Made by a program: the position numbers and the translations under genes
Shown: piece after piece, positions 60,404 to 64,000 of the stretch
How positions within the stretch are numbered: the stretch's first letter is position 1
Layout: each line of letters opens with the position of its first letter
The notes under the pieces: model-generated
Told to the model about the DNA's origin: nothing
Databases searched by the model: none
What the model saw: the letters and a program-made list of their open reading frames with translations, nothing else
NCBI RefSeq assembly: GCF_002994745.2
Contig: NC_037088.1
Location: forward strand, 50,931,897-50,995,896
Reading direction: 5' to 3'
Length of the DNA: 64,000 nucleotides
Source of the DNA: Rosa chinensis
Taxonomy: Eukaryota; Streptophyta; Magnoliopsida; Rosales; Rosaceae

Positions 60404-60775
60404 CTTCTTCTTTCTTTCTTCTTCTTCTTCTTGTTCTTCTCTCACGCTGAGTCTCAGATTTCTGGTGCGTTTTGGCTTTTTGTTAATTTTAGTACTGGTA
60501 GTATGGTATGTGGGAAGGTGACTCTGTGTTTTGGGCTCAGGTTAGGCCTCCTACAGCCAAGCCCATCTTGCTTTCCCAGATTTCTATGCCACGAAAGAGT
60601 TTTTATCACAGACATTTCCCAAAATTTGGGTCATTCGACATTTTGGTTATCCAGATTCTAAAATTACTACATTGGTACCTCAAAATTAATACTTTTAGTA
60701 CCATCTGTTAATAACACCATTAACTCCACCTTTTTGACAAGAGCAATTTTGTCTTTCCATGTCCCATATTAGTTG
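60404..60775. promoter_or_regulatory. Upstream side of the microprotein gene
   Basis: A CTT/TTC-rich run at 60401-60440 (GAA-rich on the gene strand) is probably its 5' leader. Plus-strand frames here are shadows of that low-complexity run. Confidence 0.35.
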
Positions 60776-61036
60776 GGGAAAATTTTGAGAAGGGTACATC
60801 AACTTTAAGGCGACTATGCATTTCTGTACACAAAGTTACGAATTATAAACTTTAGTACATGAACTTCTAACCCCGACCAACTATTTGTACATGCCATGAT
60901 TAACACCGTTAGTCAATGTGCCACCTAGCATAATTTGAGGGGTAATTTGGTCTCTTTACATTTGTACTCTGGGCACCTAGCGCTCTTTCTCTCCCTCTCC
61001 CTTACACCTAGCTCTCTTTCTCTCCCTTACTCTGGG

Positions 61037-61039
61037 CAC

Positions 61040-61071
<32 letters not shown>
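61037..61071. repeat. (CT)n microsatellite inside the Pack-MULE
   Basis: A near-pure CT run, at the 3' limit of the captured phytolongin fragment. Confidence 0.93.
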
Positions 61072-61074
<3 letters not shown>

Positions 61075-61551
61075 CTGCACCTGAAGAACGAGTTTTGTCA
61101 AATCCAAAACCAATCGCTTCCCTTTACCGCTACTCGAATCCATGCTCAGATTCCGACTTGCCAGCGGCAAAGTGGGCAAATCCAAATCCGACGCCATTAC
61201 TTCCCTCATAATCGAATCAAACTCAGCTTGGAAGCAATGGGAGGGGAAATCTCCACCATCTGAGACCTACCCAGTTCCATTAATCCTCTCGACGTCGCAT
61301 CTCAATCTATTCAAGAACAAAAGCGCCTCAGATTGATTGAGATCTTGATCGAAAATGCCGAAGATCACAAAAGGGTCAGCCATTGAGAAGATATAGGTTC
61401 GCTTTCTGACGGTATGGGTGTACAAGGAATGGTGCGGTGGGGATTTCTCGATGCATTTATGAGCTAGGGCTCCGATTTCGGGATTTTTCGCAATCTTGCC
61501 GATCTTCTGGGCAATGCAGGCGTAGTAGATCAGACTTGGATTCGAAATCAT
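61072..61551 (-). pseudogene. Captured phytolongin (longin-domain) gene fragment
   Basis: On the minus strand an ATG at 61551 opens MISNPSLIYYACIAQKIGKI and goes on to EIGALAHKCIEKSPPHHSLY, THTVRKRTY and DPFVIFGIFDQDL. This follows the N-terminal longin domain of plant phytolongins (Phyl proteins, non-SNARE longins of the secretory pathway). The frame ends at 61267. A second frame from about 61240 to 61072 continues the same gene after a shift: DFPSHCFQAEFDSI, then REVMASDLDLP and KGKRLVLDLTKLVLQVQG. The C-terminal membrane anchor is absent. It is therefore a partial, broken copy inside a Mutator element. Whether it is transcribed cannot be told from sequence. Confidence 0.82.
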
Positions 61552-62093
61552 TGATCATTAGAGAAAAACCCAGAACTTGAGGATCGAATCGAAAATTCTA
61601 GGGGCTCGAAAAATTGGGGGTTTTTTTTTAATCTAGAATCTAAGCATTTCGAATTGGGATTTAGGTAAGGAGATTGATGTTGGGAATTTAGGCATCTGAT
61701 TCAGGGAAAACAAGGGTTGTAAATCGGGGTTGCTGTGTCAATATAATTTGGTTTATGGTGATCGGAGTTTGACTGCTGGGAGGACGTGATCGAGTTCATC
61801 TTTTCTGGGCAAGAGTTTTCTGGGTCTGGGTTGGGGTTTATCTTTTCTATGTAAAAACTCTATTCTACCCTTCATTTTTTGGATAATGGCATACGTACTA
61901 ACGGTGTTATTGATGTCGTGAATAAAAAGTTGGTCGGGTTTATAAGTTCGTGTACTAAAGTTTAGAATTTGTAACTTTATGTATAGAAATTCATAATGGA
62001 CCTAATTTCATGTACTGTTTCTAAAATTTTCCCTATTAGTTAATTAGTAGTTATCCCAATTACTTCTCATTTTGCATATACTAGTACTACTTA

Positions 62094-64000
62094 TGTAACA
62101 TCCCGAACCTAAATTCACCGGTTTACTAGTCATTGAGACGGTAAACGACCTTTACTTTCACTTTTACTTTCGGTTTAGTACTTTTAGTGGCCCTAAAAGT
62201 TGACTTTTTGTTCGGGTCAAAATTTGAGAAAATATTCTTCATGGAAGTTGTAGAGGACGTTAAACCGAGCGCGTGCATATGTGGTATGTAAAAATCGGAC
62301 TTCGTATGCGAGAGTTATGGCCAAAAATGTGAAGTTACTGTTCATGGTAATTTTTGATTAAAATAGAAATTTACCCCGGGTAGGTTTCCATTTCCGGAAA
62401 CCCACCCCAGCTCTTTCTCTCTCCTCTCCCCCGACCTCTCTCTTCTCCGGTTCGACCATTTTCCCTCTCCCTCCGATTTTCGGCGATTCCGGCCACCAAC
62501 CGGCGTGCCACCGGTCACCAGAGGAGCGCCTCCTCCCTCCGAGCACCCTAGCAACCTTGGTTTTCCACGATTTGGCCGGAAAACCACGGATCGAAGGAAA
62601 AACTCCTCCGGCTGCAGTTTGAAGCTTTTGCCGATTTCCGGCGATTCCGGCCACCTCCGGTCCCCATCTCGCCGTCGAAGGTTCGGTTTTCATCACTGAT
62701 CATTTCCCCTATGGCCTTATATCACGATTTGTTATGTAGATGCTGAATCGACGAATTGAAATTCTAGGGTTCTTGAGGATTTCTGGGTTTTTGTTCATTG
62801 AATCGATTTCGGCCATTTTTAATTGTTATTTGGGAATGTTGTAGTTGAGAAGTTGAATCAGTGTGTTGAGAAGGTGCTACTGCCAAATTTTGGTGGCCAT
62901 CGGAGATGGTGGCGGCGGCGCCGCCACTGTGGGCGGCGGTAGCGGCGGCTAGGGTAGTTTATAAATTTCAATTTTTAGCTAGTTAAATTCTATAATTATC
63001 ATAGAGCTTATATATGAAGTTTGGTGAATTTTGGAGGAGTTTGGAATTGTTTGTGAATTTTCGAAGTTTGGAGTTTTGTGGTGGAATTATGGGAAATCCG
63101 GCCGTCGGATTTCCCTCGTTTTCATTATGGAATATGTAAATTGAGGAATTAGAATTGTGGAAGAGATTTGGGTTGAATTTGAGAAGTATTGGAGATAGGG
63201 ATTTTCGGATTTCGTTTAAGTTCGTAATTATTTTATCGGATTGCCGTTTACGGAATATAATTGTGTACAGGACGATGTACCGAGCTATTGCTCGATGACG
63301 GAACACGAATGCGTGATCGTCGGAATAGTACTGTGAGTGGACTTTTGTTTTAAATAGCGATGCATGCATTTATTTTCTTAAATAATGCTCTAGTGATTAT
63401 TCATATTACTTTTTGAGGAAATGAATTAATTTTCGGAAATTGATTTCGAATTATATCATGGATTTGCTTTCAATAATGAGCTTCAAAGGTTGGTTATGTT
63501 TTATTATATTATTTGATGAATTCCTTATTTCCGAGATAAATTTCTGGAATTAAGCATATCCCTAATCACCGAGTTAAGCTCCTGGAAGATTTTAAGATGA
63601 GTTTCAATGGAGTTGGATATTCTCAATTGTTTATTGACTTTCAATTTTGGCATCGGGAATGCCTAATTAAGGATTTTGGATTTGGTTGGCTTTTTGGAGA
63701 TTTTGAGAGATTTTTGGAAATGGGATTTACCTATACTAATTTCCGGTTTTGGTTACGGATTTGAGAATATCTGGGCGTGTGGGACACGCCGTCGATTTAT
63801 TTCCATTTCTCACTTATCCATTTTGAGATTGAGAGTAATCTTGGCGTGCGGGGTCACGTCGTTGAATACATGGTTTCTATCTCGTGAGAAATGTGGGGAA
63901 GCTACATGGATTTACTGGTTTTCGATGATGTTTCCTCACCATACGCGGGTTATGTTGTTAGGTCTCCTCCTCACTGACTTTGTGTTTGTGAGTGGCAGTT
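62094..64000 (+). mobile_element. Gypsy-type LTR, family A, plus strand, cut by the window edge
   Basis: It starts TGTAACATCCCGAACC at 62094 and follows the minus-strand solo LTR at 19283-21904 block by block: AAACGACCTTTACTTTCACT near 62145, GACTTTTTGTTCGGGTCAAA near 62203, TTGTGTACAGGACGATGTAC near 63263. The window ends in the GTGAGTGGCAG repeat zone, about 0.7 kb short of the expected LTR end. Whether it is a solo LTR or the left end of a full element lies outside the window. Open frames in its GC-rich part are not genes. Confidence 0.88.

Larger units (their letters stand above)
60776..62033. mobile_element. Pack-MULE-like Mutator element, 1258 bp, with captured gene
   Basis: Long diverged terminal inverted repeats of about 145 bp start GGGAAAATTTT at 60776. 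They share, left to reversed right, AAAGTTAC.AATT.TAAACTTTA, GTACA.GAACTT.TAA, CCCGACCAACT and AACACCGTTAG. Flanking 9-mers TATTAGTTG (60767-60775) and TATTAGTTA (62034-62042) agree at 8 of 9, the size of a Mutator target duplication. The inside carries a broken phytolongin gene copy on the minus strand and no transposase. This is the definition of a Pack-MULE. The imperfect duplication and diverged arms suggest age. Confidence 0.88.

Noticed and set aside
60323..60661. Plus-strand frames opposite the microprotein gene
   Set aside because: They depend on a CTT-rich run that is the leader of the minus-strand gene.
61142..61336. Plus-strand 64-codon frame in the Pack-MULE
   Set aside because: It is antisense to the captured phytolongin copy, which explains why it is open.

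Overview
This is a plant nuclear window, from a eudicot. The evidence is intron-bearing genes with GT..AG splice sites, plant-only gene families (GH3, TBL/DUF231, DUF3133) and a dense load of plant-type Ale/copia, gypsy-like, L1, hAT, CACTA and Mutator elements. The GH3 protein and element types would fit a rosid, perhaps Rosaceae, but the sequence alone does not prove a family or species. Nothing bacterial, organellar or viral was seen.

Layout. 1-34.6 kb is almost entirely transposon-derived. In order it holds: the 3' end of a frameshifted hAT transposase gene with its right terminal repeat; L1 fragments; two fold-back elements sitting in (AT)n tracts; a truncated gypsy-like LTR; more L1; a Mutator-type hairpin MITE; a non-autonomous CACTA element with GTG target duplications beside a minus-strand 6-phosphogluconate dehydrogenase pseudogene; and an 11.3-kb copia (Ale-like) element at 18794-30114. 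That copia was later hit by two gypsy-type elements, each now a solo LTR with a perfect 5-bp target duplication (TCCAA and ACAAC).

34.6-60.4 kb is the gene-rich part. It has a jasmonoyl-amino acid synthetase gene (GH3 family, JAR1/JAR4 clade, 572 aa, 4 coding exons) with G-boxes upstream and an odd triplicated splice-acceptor-like repeat in its leader; a small plant protein of unknown role (43058-43972); an EDR4-like DUF3133 zinc-ribbon protein (922 aa, 5 exons); a TBL/DUF231 polysaccharide O-acetyltransferase (455 aa, 3 exons); and, on the minus strand, a 51-aa single-membrane-span microprotein with a 1.1-kb intron. These genes are independent single-gene units with no operon-like link. Jasmonate signalling (GH3), defence (EDR4-like) and wall acetylation (TBL) are common neighbours in function only by inference.

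60.7-64 kb returns to transposons: a Pack-MULE-like element (60776-62033) carrying a broken copy of a phytolongin (longin-domain) gene, then the first 1.9 kb of a gypsy-type LTR of the same family as the minus-strand solo LTR at 19283-21904. The window ends inside this LTR.

I found no convincing new biochemical system. The points most worth checking are the Pack-MULE gene capture, the nested copia/solo-LTR history, the repeated acceptor sites in the GH3 leader, the 38-bp higher-order minisatellite in one LTR, and the microprotein gene.
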